A DNA stretch of 64,000 nucleotides from Bradysia coprophila. Taxonomy: Eukaryota; Arthropoda; Insecta; Diptera; Sciaridae. Positions 25,413 to 37,075 of this stretch are shown here, one piece after another; within the stretch, counting starts at the first letter, position 1; every line of letters starts with the position of its first letter. The position numbers were made by a program, and so were the translations under genes. The notes under the pieces are model-generated. The model was not told the origin of the DNA. It searched no databases and was given only the letters and a program-made list of their open reading frames with translations. The DNA lies in the NCBI RefSeq assembly GCF_014529535.1, contig NW_023503362.1, positions 28,951 through 92,950 on the forward strand, in the 5' to 3' direction.

Positions 25413-25530
25413 CCTTACGTAATTGTTTGTAGATTGTTATTTTGCCACGAGGGATTATAACCCTCGCCTTCGGCTCTGGCTACAAAGCTCCCTCTAGGCA
25501 AAATAAAAATTTCCAAACAAGGACGTAATG
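25413..25530. repeat. palindrome A with GC-rich hairpin core
   Basis: Arms of about 42 bp pair with a few mismatches: TTACGT, TTGTTTG, TTATTTTGCC and GAGGGA on the left against their complements in reverse order on the right. The centre, about 25456-25490, carries AACCCTCGCCTTCGGCTCTG, which is shared with palindromes at 29.2, 29.8, 52.2 and 52.4 kb. The arms match none of those. Confidence 0.85.
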
Positions 25531-27589
25531 AACTATTCCTACTTTAAGTCTGCAGTCACATTTGAACCTAACTGGTAGTGGTAGAGAAACTAGCTGCAAA
25601 TTATACTAGTTACTAGTATTTATTAATTTTCATTTATCAACTACCTTGATCGGCCTCTACCTTATATTTCAGATTATTTTGTTAACATTCAACCAATGAA
25701 AATTACAGTTTAGTCTAAGAAAATAATATAAAAAAGATATCTAAGCGAAATGAGGTCAAATTGGGTGAAATATATAAATCGAAATAAAATTACAAATTAT
25801 GTCTTAGAAGACTAGTATGGACTCATTTAATGAAGCTCACATGCAAAGTGATTGATATTCGTTGAAAATTCATCAATTTTATTCATGATTTTGTTGGCAA
25901 TTTTGAATTGAAGGATGTACAATGAAAAGTCCTAGTTTGGTGAGCGCCCCCGTTTTATGAAAGTGTCCATGCTCTGCCCACCGCCCGCGAATTTTGAAGC
26001 CCATGACGCCTATGCCCATGGTACAAAAGTCTCTACTTGAAACATAATGTCATAAATACTTTCCATATATTACTTATAAATCTATCTTGGAAACCCAAAT
26101 TATCTAATATCAGTCAAGGGGCATACCCGCCAAAGGCCGGGACCTAGTTGAGTAGTTAATGATTTTTAAATCTGTTATTGTCTCACTGAACATTCCATTC
26201 TACCGCGTTGCTGACTGTGGTCTAGCTGTCACAATAGAATATACTTCTCATGTTCGTACCAGGCATTATGAAAACTTCAACTTAACTCACAGCCTCACAA
26301 TTCCAATTAAAAGATTGATTGATCGTCAACTGATTTTGCACTGGTAAAAATTTTAAAGACAAAGTTAGTCAAAGCAAGGAATTCAGCTTTCTCTCTGCAT
26401 ACGGCTATTCATCTGTTATGATAGCAGAGTATTTCTTCTTCCAATTTAATTTTTCTTAAGACATTCAAAGCTTCTGAATGCAGATCAGAAAAAACATTTC
26501 GCTCGCTCCGCTCGCGCTTCTACTGTAACACTAATTACAAAATTGACGTAATTATCGCTCACATGGAAGTCAAAATAAAGGTTAAAAGTATGTACGTTGA
26601 CCTAAAAATCATAAGTTATAGATAGCTAAAACTACATGTAGCCATTCGAATTTATATGAGCCTCTAACTAATAATTTCTAACTTATTATTCATAATTTGT
26701 AAATGAGGAATGTTGTTAAACCAATGGTTGATTAAAAACACTTTAGGGACTAACAGACATTTGTTTGAATGTTTCCAAATTTAAACAAATATCCAGAATA
26801 TTCCGAAAAACTTCTTCGGGTCTACGAAACATCTGTATGCCTTGCAAAGTTTCTGCAGGAAAAAAAATTGCTAAAGGTGATTTATTTCATAGCTCAGTAT
26901 CCTGAGGAGCTATGGCTGTAAACAGACCGTCAAACCGTCAATAATTTAGCGATGGAGTCTGTTTGAGGAGACGTCCTCTCGCTATCTATTTGCTTTCTAT
27001 TAAGTTGGAGACCGTATGTAACCTGAATGATTTTACTTTACTTTATGAAATACTTTGAAAAAAAAGTCCGACTTTGTCCAACATTTTCTTTTAAAATCCT
27101 TACCGGTCCTTACCGGAACGAAATTCGATTTTGAGTTGATTTGACCTGAATTTTGAGATCCATTGTTCAGGTTGACCTGTAACGATCTGATGAAGAAAAT
27201 TTTTAGCTTCAGTGCTTAGCAAAAAAAAAGTCAGATTAGAATAACAGGAAAGGTTTACACATCTCAGATATTTTACAAGCTGATTCGTTCGTGTGTCTAA
27301 ACGAACTGTTATGTAAATAAGTAGTTAACTGCCTCCTGGTAACTGCAGCAAGGCAAACGACAGTAAAGTTTCTGACTCAAACTGATAAAGCTGAAACTTG
27401 AGTGACATCTTGTGTTGTAATTTTCTTTGATTTGGGTCAGAAACTCGCTTGCTGTAATTTGGAAGTATTGCCCAATATGATGAAAATAATCAAACAGCAC
27501 TCGCAAGCTGCATCCGTTGCGGCAAATTGTTAAAAAGCGAAAACGAAAAGAAAACAATTGGATTTTTGTTGGATTGAGATTCCATTCCG
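25531..27589. other. gene-free stretch downstream of UBC9 copy A
   Basis: No gene supported. At about 26490-26520 a GC-rich CGCTCGCTCCGCTCGCGC stands out from the AT-rich background and resembles GCGCGAGCGAAGCGAGT at 42.06 kb (complement), but no arms are visible around it. Confidence 0.35.
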
Positions 27590-27595
27590 TTTATT
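27590..27595 (-). terminator. poly(A) signal of UBC9 copy A
   Basis: AATAAA on the minus strand, about 52 bases after the stop codon. Confidence 0.65.
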
Positions 27596-27646
27596 TAAAA
27601 TAAAAGAAATCTTCAATGTTGTTCACTCAATCTAACAATGAAATAT

Positions 27647-28556
27647 CTACTCAGCTGCCATAGCCCGTGCCTGAGCTCGGACACGCTTCTCATACTCTAG
27701 CCGATTCTGACAATAAATTGTATACGCTTCTGCCTGTGCCGGATCCTTGATGTTCGGTTCGTTCAAAAGATCCTGTATTCCGATCAGAATTTGCTTAATT
27801 GTTATAGCCGGGCGCCAATCTTTGTCTTCGTCCAATAGCGATAGGCATACTGTGCCGGATGGATACACATTCGGGTGGAATAACGCTGGCTCAAATTTGC
27901 ATTTGGGGGGACTCGTGGGATAGTCGTCTTTGAAAATCATTCGCAATTTGTATAGGCCGCCTTCCCATGGTGTCTGAAAGAAATGCAAGAAAAATGTTCG
28001 AAAGGTTTCGTTTTGGGAAAGAAAGAGACGCGTATAGGATTCTATTTTTGAACAATGGAAACCAAAGTCACCAAATATCACAATTGCCGTCGATGATTAC
28101 GTGCATTATATTGCAAGCGATCGGTTCACAAATTTTTTTTTAGGAAAAAAGGTTTCACACACTAGACCGCATGCTCAGGACGGTAAAAATCGCTGTGAAA
28201 CGAAAATTCTTGGCTTTGGCAAACGGATGTGGAGATCTGTTTTCTTTCTGTTTCACTTTAATTGAAAAAAAAATCGTGCCCACGGAAACCAAAATTCATA
28301 AAACTAAACGAATTGAAAAGCAATACGAATAAAAAATGCTCACCCCTTTCTTTCCAGGAATCGCACATTCCCACAACATTAAATTTAATGTTCCATCCAC
28401 ATTCTTCACTGGTCGAGCTACGAATCCCTGCAATTCAGTTTACCATGAAAAATTGCGATTCTTTTTTTCAAAAATAAATTTTTTGTTTACATAGGGATGA
28501 TCCTTTCGCCAAGTTTTTCTTTCTTCACCTAAACGAGCAACTGCAATTCCCGACAT
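27647..28556 (-). CDS. Ubc9 (lesswright): SUMO-conjugating enzyme UBC9, copy A
   Basis: Three exons, 28556-28491, 28427-28344 and 27973-27647, encode 158 residues, the exact length of animal UBC9. It is the sole E2 for SUMO: it takes SUMO from the SAE1/UBA2 E1 as a thioester on Cys93 (in SGTVCLS) and passes it to lysines of mostly nuclear targets. The HPN motif is at 83-85. The N-terminal helix [20 protein letters not shown] binds SUMO and E1. All residues I can check are intact. It differs from copy B at a few sites (KNV/KNL, LMLW/LMSW, RLEYEK/RQEYDK, end AAE/AATE) and lacks the intron that splits codon 6 in copy B. Transcribed away from copy B. Confidence 0.95.
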
Positions 28557-29130
28557 TTTTTTGCTTTATTTTCGAGTTTCAACTTGCGATACTACAATAT
28601 ACACCAAACACACTGTGTCAGGAATTGTTTGACATTCCATTTTGAAAGGAGTACTAGTCACACACGTTAGCTTCGCCCGTTTCGCCACAGCTTTTTGTTC
28701 AATTTTTTCACCGCGCGTTACTCCTCGAATAGCGGCAAATTTTAAATCAAATATTTGTTTTGCATGTTTGCGTATGAACTTTGGATTGACCGAACATGAA
28801 GAAATACAATAGAGTTCTACGAAAACCTTTGACTCATCCACCCACATATATAATAATGGCTGCGACAACAGGATCATCTTGTAGTCTGAATCTTAGTCTC
28901 CTAGATGATTTGATAAGCTCCGTTCATTAATTAGTCCACGATGGACTTATTGTTATCTTGGTTCTGGAAGAACATGTCAATGTTCCTACAAATACTAGTG
29001 GGCACCCAAATTTGAACGATTTTTTCCATAAGAAATGTTTAGTACACTAAAAGTTCTTTTTCATGTGTCGGGGCCGAAAATGAGGGAGTTTCGAGATTTT
29101 TCTCGGGGTTTCGACCCCTTACATGAAAAA

Positions 29131-29252
29131 TTTTTTGAGTATCTGTTTTGGACGTTTGATTTTAGGCACTTTCGCATGTAGCCCTCACTTTGTTCGGGCT
29201 ACAACTCGCGAAATTGCCTAAAATCAAACGTCCAAAACAGATACACAAATAA
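29131..29252. repeat. palindrome B with GC-rich hairpin core
   Basis: Perfect arms of 30 bp, beginning GTATCTGTTTTGGACGTTTG on the left (29139 on), with weaker pairing outwards. The centre is itself a hairpin: TTCGC, TGTAGCCC, loop, GGGCTACA, GCGAA. It carries GCCCTCACTTTGTTCGGGCT, a diverged form of the shared core. Confidence 0.85.
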
Positions 29253-29526
29253 CTATTCCAAGTCGATGGAGGGGAGGAGCCACTAGCAATATTTGCTGCC
29301 GAGGTTTCGAATGTAATAATAATTATAATATGTCTTTACAGAGCCTAAATTATTACTACGTTTCATCCTTAATTTATGTTTCTCATTATTTATTTAATGA
29401 AAATGGGATTTTCGTATCATTCTATGGCCGAGTAACACGACTTACACTCCAAGGACTTATTTTCATTTTTTCTGATTCGTATCGTCGACGCCTACAAATG
29501 TGTTAATAACCGGTTTAGTTCGTCGG

Positions 29527-29696
29527 TTATGCTGAAAACAAACGAGGCATTCAAAACGTGTTTTGGTCCTTGTTTTCATGACGAAATTGTCGCAACTGTC
29601 AAATAAATTTAGAAATTTCTTTATCGAAAATTGCGATTTGTCAATGAAAACTAGGACCAGAACACGTTTTCAATGTCTCGTTTGTTTTCAGCATTA
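29527..29696. mobile_element. MITE-like palindrome
   Basis: Arms of about 68 bp with few mismatches, left end TGCTGAAAACAAACGAGGCA, right end the complement (CTCGTTTGTTTTCAGCA). Inner arms carry TTTTGGTCC and GGACCAGAA. The centre is AT-rich and lacks the GC core. No clear target duplication. Confidence 0.75.
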
Positions 29697-29740
29697 GGAT
29701 ATACCCAAGTAAAAATACAAACAAGTTCCTCGCTAAAGGA

Positions 29741-29810
29741 CTTTTTTAGCGAATTCGATTCTAGCACTCGCCTTCGGCTCGAGCTGGAAACCCCTCATTC
29801 GCTAAAAAGC
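29741..29810. repeat. palindrome C with GC-rich hairpin core
   Basis: Short arms CTTTTTTAGCGAAT and ATTCGCTAAAAAG flank the core AGCACTCGCCTTCGGCTCGA. Arms differ from those of the other core-bearing palindromes. It sits 45 bp from the palindrome at 29527-29696. Confidence 0.75.
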
Positions 29811-30585
29811 ATTAGGCGTTAGGAAAATAATTATTTCGGGCTGATACTTCCGTGGATAATACGTGCAAATAAACGTTGAGCAAGAACCGATTTTGTTGTT
29901 CTTCGACGTCCTAATGATCCTAATGCAAATAGTGACCCTCATAAAAATTGATAGTAAAATTTGCGAGCAGGTGTCACAGAAGGTACAGTTTACAGAGTTC
30001 ATGTTTTCGATGTACGCGGCGCTGGATGTGCTAAGTCAAACATCATTCCAATTGTATATTCCAATTTTCCAATGTTTTTTTTTTAGAATTTGTTTTGGAT
30101 TGACATTTCTGTATTTTCGAGTGAATTATGAAATGTAGCTCGGTCCGACATACGCATATTTCTGTATGTTATTTAAAGTCAGCGCAATAGATACATAGTT
30201 TTTGACCAAAGGTTTAATTCGAATAAGTAGAGTAGTGAAACCGTCCACAAGGAACCACAAGACTGCTGTCGCAATATTCAATATAAGAAGTGCGCAACTG
30301 TTTCAAGTTTAACTGATTTGTTTCAACAGTTTGTGTTCCAATTACTGATAATTTATTATGCTAATTGATTTGTGGTGATGATGTTGTTACCAATAAGAAG
30401 TGCATAAATATCTTCAGTCCGAAGCAAAATCAAGTGGGTGTTCGATGCATTAAATTTTAATTAAATGAAACGTAGGGCAGATGATACGCATCGAATTGAT
30501 CTAATCTTGACCTTCCACCACAACATTCCATTGTTAAGCGAATAATTTTATCGAAAAATACTCCAGAAAACCTGATTCGAACAAT

Positions 30586-31118
30586 ATGCATAGAGACTCA
30601 TTACGAAATGGTAATGGTAACAACAACGGCACAACGGAACGCGATGCTGGTATGTTTCTTTTGTTTACTTTTAAGTTGATCTGTGGCCCCATTTACAAAA
30701 CACAAATCAGATCAATTTCCCTCGGAATGCATTTTCCAGGAAATTGGTCACTCAGTCCGAAACAATTTTCAGTCTTCTCACTGACTGATTAATGACAATT
30801 TGTTATCGACTAAAAGAAATAAAGTGATTTAAGTCGAACCAACAATTTTCCATCCTCTTTGCAGCTCACATTCGATTCCGTGAACGAGGACCCACGCAAG
30901 TGTATCAGTGCTCCAGCTGCCACCGACCATTCGAAGCAAGCAACAAGGCTGAAATTATGGAACATTTCGAAAACAATGTCCATAGGAAAATTGCTAGTGA
31001 TTGTCTGTATTGTCACGGAGCCGTCTTTCAATACAGAACGGTGCGTGGTGAAGCGGAATTCTATCATAACTGCTTGCCGTACAAGAAAATGAATAGCAAG
31101 CTAAAGAACAAATCATAA
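30586..31118 (+). CDS. small zinc-finger-like protein
   Basis: Two exons, 30586-30649 and 30865-31118, encode 105 residues. The Asn/Gly-rich start precedes one C2H2-like finger, YQCSSCHRPFEASNKAEIME, whose histidines follow in HFENNVH. A second Cys pair lies in DCLYCHGAVFQY with His and Cys in FYHNCLPY, so a second, atypical zinc site is likely. The C-terminus is basic (KKMNSKLKNKS). AATAAA follows at 31303. I do not recognise the family; a small nucleic-acid or protein-binding zinc protein is inferred. The spliced frame is supported by a polypyrimidine tract and TTTGCAG acceptor and by conservation-like Cys/His spacing. Confidence 0.7.
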
Positions 31119-31302
31119 TACTCCTCGTACCTAAAAACTGATGTTAGTATTGTATTGTAAGTAAGTACATTTAGAATGTAGAGGATTAGAGATGTTGAAC
31201 AAATTGCCTTATTTATTTGTTGAAATTTTTTTTAATTTTATTTTTCCATAATCAATGAGAGTTTTTGTACGATTTTTTGATACCAAAACTGTTTTTTATA
31301 AA

Positions 31303-31308
31303 AATAAA
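31303..31308 (+). terminator. poly(A) signal of small zinc-finger gene
   Basis: AATAAA about 185 bases after the stop codon of the gene at 30586-31118. Confidence 0.55.
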
Positions 31309-31329
31309 TTTCAATTCAATTTTGCGACA

Positions 31330-32144
31330 TTTTTTTCATTTTACCTTATCGAAAATTGACCTCGACCTAATTTCTCCTATTATGGGTATAAAATGCCAGC
31401 TTAATGTGCACTTCTAATGAAAACATTGCTGCAATCGTGTAACAAGGTATATAATGCGTTTTTGTAGTCTGCAGACACGAATGTAAACAAAAACATTTTC
31501 TCCTCTGTGACTGTGATGGTTACAAAAAATATTCGATTTTTTCGGTCGTGATTTTCTATCATTCAGTTCAATAAAATTAATAAATTTACGGTGTTACGGC
31601 GATTTTGTGGTTCACATGCACTCCCTCACATATTTTTGGATTTTATCAACGAAAATTTTATTTCATTTTTATCAAATTTGAATGGACAAGATAAAGTTCT
31701 GCAGCGTTAACTGAATAATATTCATCGAACTTTGATAGACCACGAATAATTCTGTCGAGGGTGAATTCGAATTTCTAAATACCGCAAATTATCAGTGCTA
31801 ACGAAAAACTCAACTCAATTTTTCATTTATCAATTATGAGTCTTCTAACACTTCACGTCCAAAACTATTGCATCCGAAGCATTTGTTAAATGACTCTGGC
31901 CAATGTTACGTTGCCCTATTGACGATGTGGATTTCTATGTAATTTGCATTATATGTGAGTTCATTCGTTTCTAAGACCGCTGAGTTTATCACGAAGGCAG
32001 CCAAATTTTCTATTGCCACCTTCACGAACTTAGACGAGAATTACTTTTTTACAAAAAAATTATATGGAAAATATCCACTTATCCGTTCAAACTTGGGCGC
32101 CATCAGCCTTCGTCTTAACATTTTCTCTCAGAACCTAGTTTTAT
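31330..32144. other. gene-free stretch
   Basis: AT-rich sequence with no supportable gene. The ORF of 81 codons at 31955-32200 runs into the MITE at 32145 and looks accidental. Confidence 0.35.
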
Positions 32145-32247
32145 GCTTGATTTCTACTTCGAAAAAAAACCACACCGTTTTGCCTCCGTTTACTATTTAA
32201 ACAATAGAAAACAGGCGTGGTTTAGCTAAACGGATGCAAAACAGAGT

Positions 32248-33822
32248 GGTTTTTCGGGTGATATTACAAAATCAGGAGGCACAAAATAAGGAAGAGACAA
32301 AATCCGGACAAAAAATCCGGAGGCGTCAAAATCCGGAGGCGTCAAAATCCGGATGCTACAAAAACTGGAGGCGTCAAAATCTTGAAATATTGAATAAATC
32401 CGGATGAAATCCGGATAAAATCCGGATGAAATCCAGGTAATACAAAAATAAAATTTCTGGTGCGGAAGGCAAATGAAACAGAAAAGCGGGAGTTCCTAAT
32501 ATAAAAAGAAATTACTTTTTTTGCCGCATATCATAATAAAATTCGATAAAATTATTCTGTTACGTGTCGATAGTGAAAGAATAGCGCCGCAGGCATAAAA
32601 AAGAAAAGCGGGGGTCCAGGGGGCGGCAGCCCCCTGATATAAAAATAAATTTCTGATTTTTTTCCAGCATATTTTGATGAAATTATTCTGTTACGTGTCG
32701 ATAGTGAAAGAATAGCGCCGCAGGCATAAAAAAGAAAAGCAGGGGTCCAGGGGGCGGCAGCCCCCTGATATAAAAATAAATTTCTGATTTTTTTCCAGCA
32801 TATTTTGATGAAATTATTCTGTTACGTGTCGATAGTGAAAGAATAGCGCCGCAGGCATAAAAAAGAAAAGCGGGGGTCCAGGGGGCGGCAGCCCCCTGTT
32901 ATAAAAATAAATTTCTGATTTTTTTCCAGCATATTTTGATGAAATTATTCGGTTACGTGTTGATAGTAAAAGAATAGCGCCGCAGGCATAAAAAAAGCGG
33001 GGGTCCAGGGGGCGGCAGCCCCCTGATATAAAAATAAATTTCTGATTTTTTTCCAGCATATTTTGATGAAATTATTCTGTTACGTGTCGATAGTGAAAGA
33101 ATAGCGCCGCAGGCATAAAAAAGAAAAGCGGGGGTCCAGGGGGCGGCAGCCCCCTGATATAAAAATAAATTTCTGATTTTTTTCCAGCATATTTTGATGA
33201 AACTAATCTGTTACGTGTTGATAGTAATAGAATAGCGCCGCAGGCATAAAAAAGAAAAGCGGGGGTCCAGGGGGCGGCAGCCCCCTGTTATAAAAATAAA
33301 TTTCTGATTTTTTTCCAGCATATTTTGATGAAACTAATCTGTTACGTGTTGATATTAATAGAATAGTGCCGCAGATGCTTGTTTATTATTGTATGGTATT
33401 AAATGTTAATGGTGATATTGATAATATTGTGGCCATGGTTGCGCTGCAGGCCGTGAAAAAAAAAAAAACAAAACAAAAAAGCGGGGTCGAGAGGCGGCAG
33501 CCCCCGCAATGGGGGGTCAAGGGGGGTGGAACTCCCCTTGCGGGGTATGGGGCAGAGTCCCATGTATGTGGGGATGTAGGGGGTAAATTCAAGTAAATTC
33601 AACTAATCTCAAAATTTTACGTATTCTGAAAGTTACAGGATCCGGAGGATACAAAATCCGGACATATTACAGTTTGAAATTCGTCTGGCATTTGACGCCT
33701 CCCGATTTTGTAGCATCCGGATTTTGACGCTTCCGGATTTTGAGGCTTCTGCATTTTTTGTCCGGATTTTGTCGCCTCCTTATTTTGTGCCTCCTGATTT
33801 TGTAGGGGAGCCGGTTTTTCGG
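32248..33822. mobile_element. non-autonomous transposon with long CCGGA-rich inverted repeats
   Basis: The element spans 32258-33812. The left arm has TACAAAATCAGGAGGCACAA and then repeated CAAAATCCGGA units with GGCGT spacers; the right arm, about 110 bp, is the reverse complement. GGTTTTTCGG occurs directly outside both ends (32248-32257 and 33813-33822), a target duplication of about 10 bp. The 39.5 kb copy of the host MITE shows the unoccupied site (GTGCTTTTTTCGTAAGTGG). Long arms and a 9-10 bp duplication recall Mutator-like elements; class is inference. No transposase ORF. Confidence 0.75.
32560..33370. repeat. tandem array of about 124 bp units
   Basis: Six to seven units inside the transposon at 32258-33812. 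Each contains GAATAGCGCCGCAGGCATAA, then GCGGGGGTCCAGGGGGCGGC, AGCCCCCTGATATAAAAATA, and TTCTGTTACGTGTCGATAGT. The GGGGGCGGCAGCCCCCT segment can fold into a hairpin. Unit identity is high, so the array is recent. A diverged relative of the unit (GGCGGCAGCCCCCGCAATGG) follows at about 33480-33560. Confidence 0.95.
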
Positions 33823-34296
33823 AAGTGGAAATCAAGAGTTAAACAACGTTTGTCCCCAAATAATGCTGTGGCGGGCTATCCTTTGTTGGTCATGTAATTT
33901 GTTATTCAGAGTTTAAGAAGAAATTACTCAAAGACATATTATTAACGTACACACTGAGAATTTTAATAAAAACGTCTACGTTCGACTAATACAAAACAAC
34001 TGACCTAGCTTATTATACTGAGGTATACTCAGTTCATACCGTCCATACTCAGTTTTACTGGATGTTTCAATTGCAAATCTAAGTATATTCGTCTATGGTT
34101 AGAAATATCAAACCGGGTTAGTTAGGCATCCATTAGTCAATTTATACGTGTTCGTTATTACTTAATTTTGCTAAAAATTCACTTTAGTGCGATTTCGTAT
34201 ATTTCGCTTCGTTCTTAATACGTGGTCAAATATGTGTTTTGCATAAGACGTGAACCTCGCGGAGCCTCGTATGCTGCTCGTATCTAGAAAGCAAGC

Positions 34297-36087
34297 TTAA
34301 TCCGGCCTCTGGTCGAAAAGTCGATGATTCTTGAATTTGTTCCAAATTACTTCGCCAATGAAAACCATTACACTTGCAATCCAACCACACCACATAACAG
34401 TCAACACTGCAAATTCACCCAAGTCAGATTCGCCGCTGATTTTAATGGGGGGGCTAATATTTATTTTGCACATCTCCTTTACTTCATCACTATCTTCGAC
34501 CCACTTGTTGATCAATCCCGCATCATTCAGCCAGTGAATTATTACGTTTATCTGTTCAATGAAAGGGAAATTCAGTCTGATCTCAAACGATATTGGATAT
34601 TTAGCGAGAAACGTATCCCTTAGTAAATGAAACGCTTTCAAACTTAACCGTTTCTGCACTTCTAACAATGCTTGTGCCTGGTAGTCGAATGCAAAAAATG
34701 CGATTGAATTGTTAAATGTTCCAATTTCCTTCTTTAATTGATCCATTTGTATTCCATGAAATTTGTCGGACCAACCACCATACTTCGAAAGGTCTTCCAA
34801 AATATAAGTCAATCCTTTCAATTCCGCCTTATTAACCAAAATCGGAACCGAGGATTTGTGGAGATCTTTGATTGTGTTGATTTGAGGCTGGTAAATTGGT
34901 GATGTTAAGTAACTTTGGAAGACTGAAAGTATACCATTCATGGCAATGAATCCTGCGAATGTTAAAGGTACTATCACAAGGACGTCGGCGCGACAAAGAT
35001 TTTGATATCTGATGGCTGCATTATCGTTTATTAATACATTCACGACGTCGGTAACACATTCGAAAAGAAAAAATTCATTTTTACGCAAATAGCCTGAAAC
35101 TATTAGTAGAAGCGATGCCGCCACAATCACAATAAAAGTGTAGACGGAGAAAAGCATCCAGGTTCCATTTCGTAAATAGGCCACAAAACCAGAAAAGGGC
35201 TGTGAATGCGGAACTATTATGACTAGCCTTGACTGTCGATGTGGATAGAGTTTTTGCGATGCATCTATTACACGCATTTCGTAGAACAATATATCTGCAT
35301 TTAACTCGGCAAGACTCGTATCGCTGTTATGCGTATGTAAAGGATACAATGAGGCATTAAAGACACTTCCAACACTTTCCCAAAAATTGTTTTCAATATC
35401 AACATGGGTCACTTCGTGAATCTTGACCACCCGAAGCGGATGTTTGCGATAATTGGGAATGTTGTCTGAAAAATAGTCCCGAAGAGACTCACTACTTGTC
35501 ACATTAATGGTTAATGCTCCAAAAGGATCGTACTTGAAAACGTTTAATGAACCCTCAACACTCAACTGAAATGCGCTAAAAAGGTTCACAATTCCAGCAC
35601 TCCAACTCCACCGGAATAATCGCTCTATGATATCCAAAGATGTAATTTTGCCAGCGAAAAACACACCAATTTTCACATTTACATGCGCATGAATGTCCCT
35701 AACGTGAGCCAACACTTGCAATCGTTCAACTGTTAAACCTTTGATGACAACAACTAGAAACGTATTTTTTCCGGCTGTAGCAGTTGCAGATGTTTGTGTC
35801 GAGAGGTTGCCGGAAGTGCAAAGTGTCTGAGGGGTTAAGTTGTCCAGCTTGGATCTCCATGCCATTGAAAACCAATCATCGAGATCGATTGAGGGGTCCA
35901 TGAAGAAAATGTTATGATCGAAACGATAAAAATTATTCAGTCGACTGATTAGTTGTAGAGCATCAGGATGGCACCAAACCATCGTCGACAAAAGATTTAT
36001 AATAATTATTGTTGGTTGTGTTATCGAACTCATACCGTTCAACTTACGATGGTACAAATGAATAGACTGTCGCTGCCGAACGAACAT
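34297..36087 (-). CDS. divergent ionotropic receptor (chemosensory type)
   Basis: An intronless frame of 596 codons. A second ATG at 36033 (residue 19) begins a better signal peptide (MSSITQPTIIIINLLSTMVW), so it may be the true start. A long extracellular region follows. Predicted membrane segments: residues 310-332 (WMLFSVYTFIVIVAASLLLI), about 369-395 (pore-side helix ending SYLTSPIYQP) and 557-582 (VLTVMWCGWIASVMVFIGEV). The SYLTSPIY element and the ligand-domain half between segments two and three (about 400-545) are typical of insect IRs, which are variant glutamate-receptor channels. I see no intact glutamate-binding triad, as expected for divergent IRs. Likely a ligand-gated cation channel in sensory neurons; ligand unknown. 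It lies alone between the two UBC9 genes. Confidence 0.88.
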   Translation of the reverse strand: MFVRQRQSIHLYHRKLNGMSSITQPTIIIINLLSTMVWCHPDALQLISRLNNFYRFDHNIFFMDPSIDLDDWFSMAWRSKLDNLTPQTLCTSGNLSTQTSATATAGKNTFLVVVIKGLTVERLQVLAHVRDIHAHVNVKIGVFFAGKITSLDIIERLFRWSWSAGIVNLFSAFQLSVEGSLNVFKYDPFGALTINVTSSESLRDYFSDNIPNYRKHPLRVVKIHEVTHVDIENNFWESVGSVFNASLYPLHTHNSDTSLAELNADILFYEMRVIDASQKLYPHRQSRLVIIVPHSQPFSGFVAYLRNGTWMLFSVYTFIVIVAASLLLIVSGYLRKNEFFLFECVTDVVNVLINDNAAIRYQNLCRADVLVIVPLTFAGFIAMNGILSVFQSYLTSPIYQPQINTIKDLHKSSVPILVNKAELKGLTYILEDLSKYGGWSDKFHGIQMDQLKKEIGTFNNSIAFFAFDYQAQALLEVQKRLSLKAFHLLRDTFLAKYPISFEIRLNFPFIEQINVIIHWLNDAGLINKWVEDSDEVKEMCKINISPPIKISGESDLGEFAVLTVMWCGWIASVMVFIGEVIWNKFKNHRLFDQRPD

Positions 36088-36869
36088 GGGCTAGCACGTA
36101 ACTCTGTTGACTATATACAATATTGGCTCATTATTTTAATTTCTGCTACGTAATTAAAAGCACAGATTAAATTACAATTATTACAACCATCCCTCTATTA
36201 TGCAGGAATGGGTGAACAAAGCGATCGAAACTTTATGTTAGAATCATTTTAGTGATGAAAAATTCACGATCTTTCGAATCTTGTGCCTAAATAAAGCGCT
36301 GAGATAGAGTCTTTAGATGTTAGGTTAGACCTTTCCATAACTAGGAAGAACAATGTGCTTTTCCATAATAGCCTCAATTCATTCAATTCAAATCAAATCA
36401 AATCAAAAACAAATCTAATCTGAAATCTTTTTGGATCAATGGTTAGTCGACACATTTGAAGTTTGAAGATTGTAACGTTTGGGTATTTTGTCATAAATTC
36501 AAAATCCTTTGTCATCCCTACAATGTTGGGCACATGCATGTGAATTAAATTTAAATAATTGTGAAATTTTTAGATTATTTTCTCATGAATTAATAATTTT
36601 TAGTGTAACGACACAATTAGCTTCACACACGAACACAAAAGTAATGCGTGAAGAATGAAAAACATAAACGCTTTTCAAGGGACTCGCACGAAATCGGTTT
36701 AATAATATAAGATGCCATCCAACAACGCACTTCAAGCATGAGTGGTACTCTAAATAGGGTAGGGTACATATAAAATACTAGTGGAGTGGAGTGGAGTACC
36801 CAACTTTTAAATATTTTTCATGTCTTGGAATTCATGTTCGTCCTAACTTTCGTTCAATAGTCAGTATGC

Positions 36870-37075
36870 CAAGTTTCAAGTCTCTAGGACTCTCCGATTA
36901 TTAGACTTTATATTAACGATTTGCCTCAAGTGACTAGCTAGATGATTTTTTCTATTATAGAAATTGGAGCAACTAAAAGGAGCAGTCTGAGTGTTAAGAC
37001 ATTAAGATGAAACGTAATGAAGTGAAGTCAAAGATTTTGTATTAAATCAATTTACACCAGCGATGTGTAAAAAAG
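36870..37075 (+). repeat. dispersed repeat, copy 2 (with 19.47 kb)
   Basis: Matches 19470-19690 in the same orientation over about 200 bp, including AAGTTTCAAGTCTCTAGGAC and AAGATGAAACGTAATGA. The rest of 36.1-38.0 kb shows no gene. Confidence 0.75.

Larger units (their letters stand above)
32145..33837. mobile_element. GCTTGATTTCC MITE interrupted by a larger element
   Basis: The outer element begins GCTTGATTTCTACTTCG (32145) and ends AAGTGGAAATCAAG (33836). Related uninterrupted copies lie at 39452-39616 and 46022-46139. Between its halves sits the 1.55 kb element at 32258-33812. Confidence 0.75.

Noticed and set aside
27647-28556. UBC9 copy A as a processed retrocopy
   Set aside because: It retains two introns at the same positions as copy B.
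32814-33059. 81-codon minus-strand ORF in the tandem array
   Set aside because: It repeats with the 124 bp unit (GGCRPLDP) and reflects array periodicity, not a gene.
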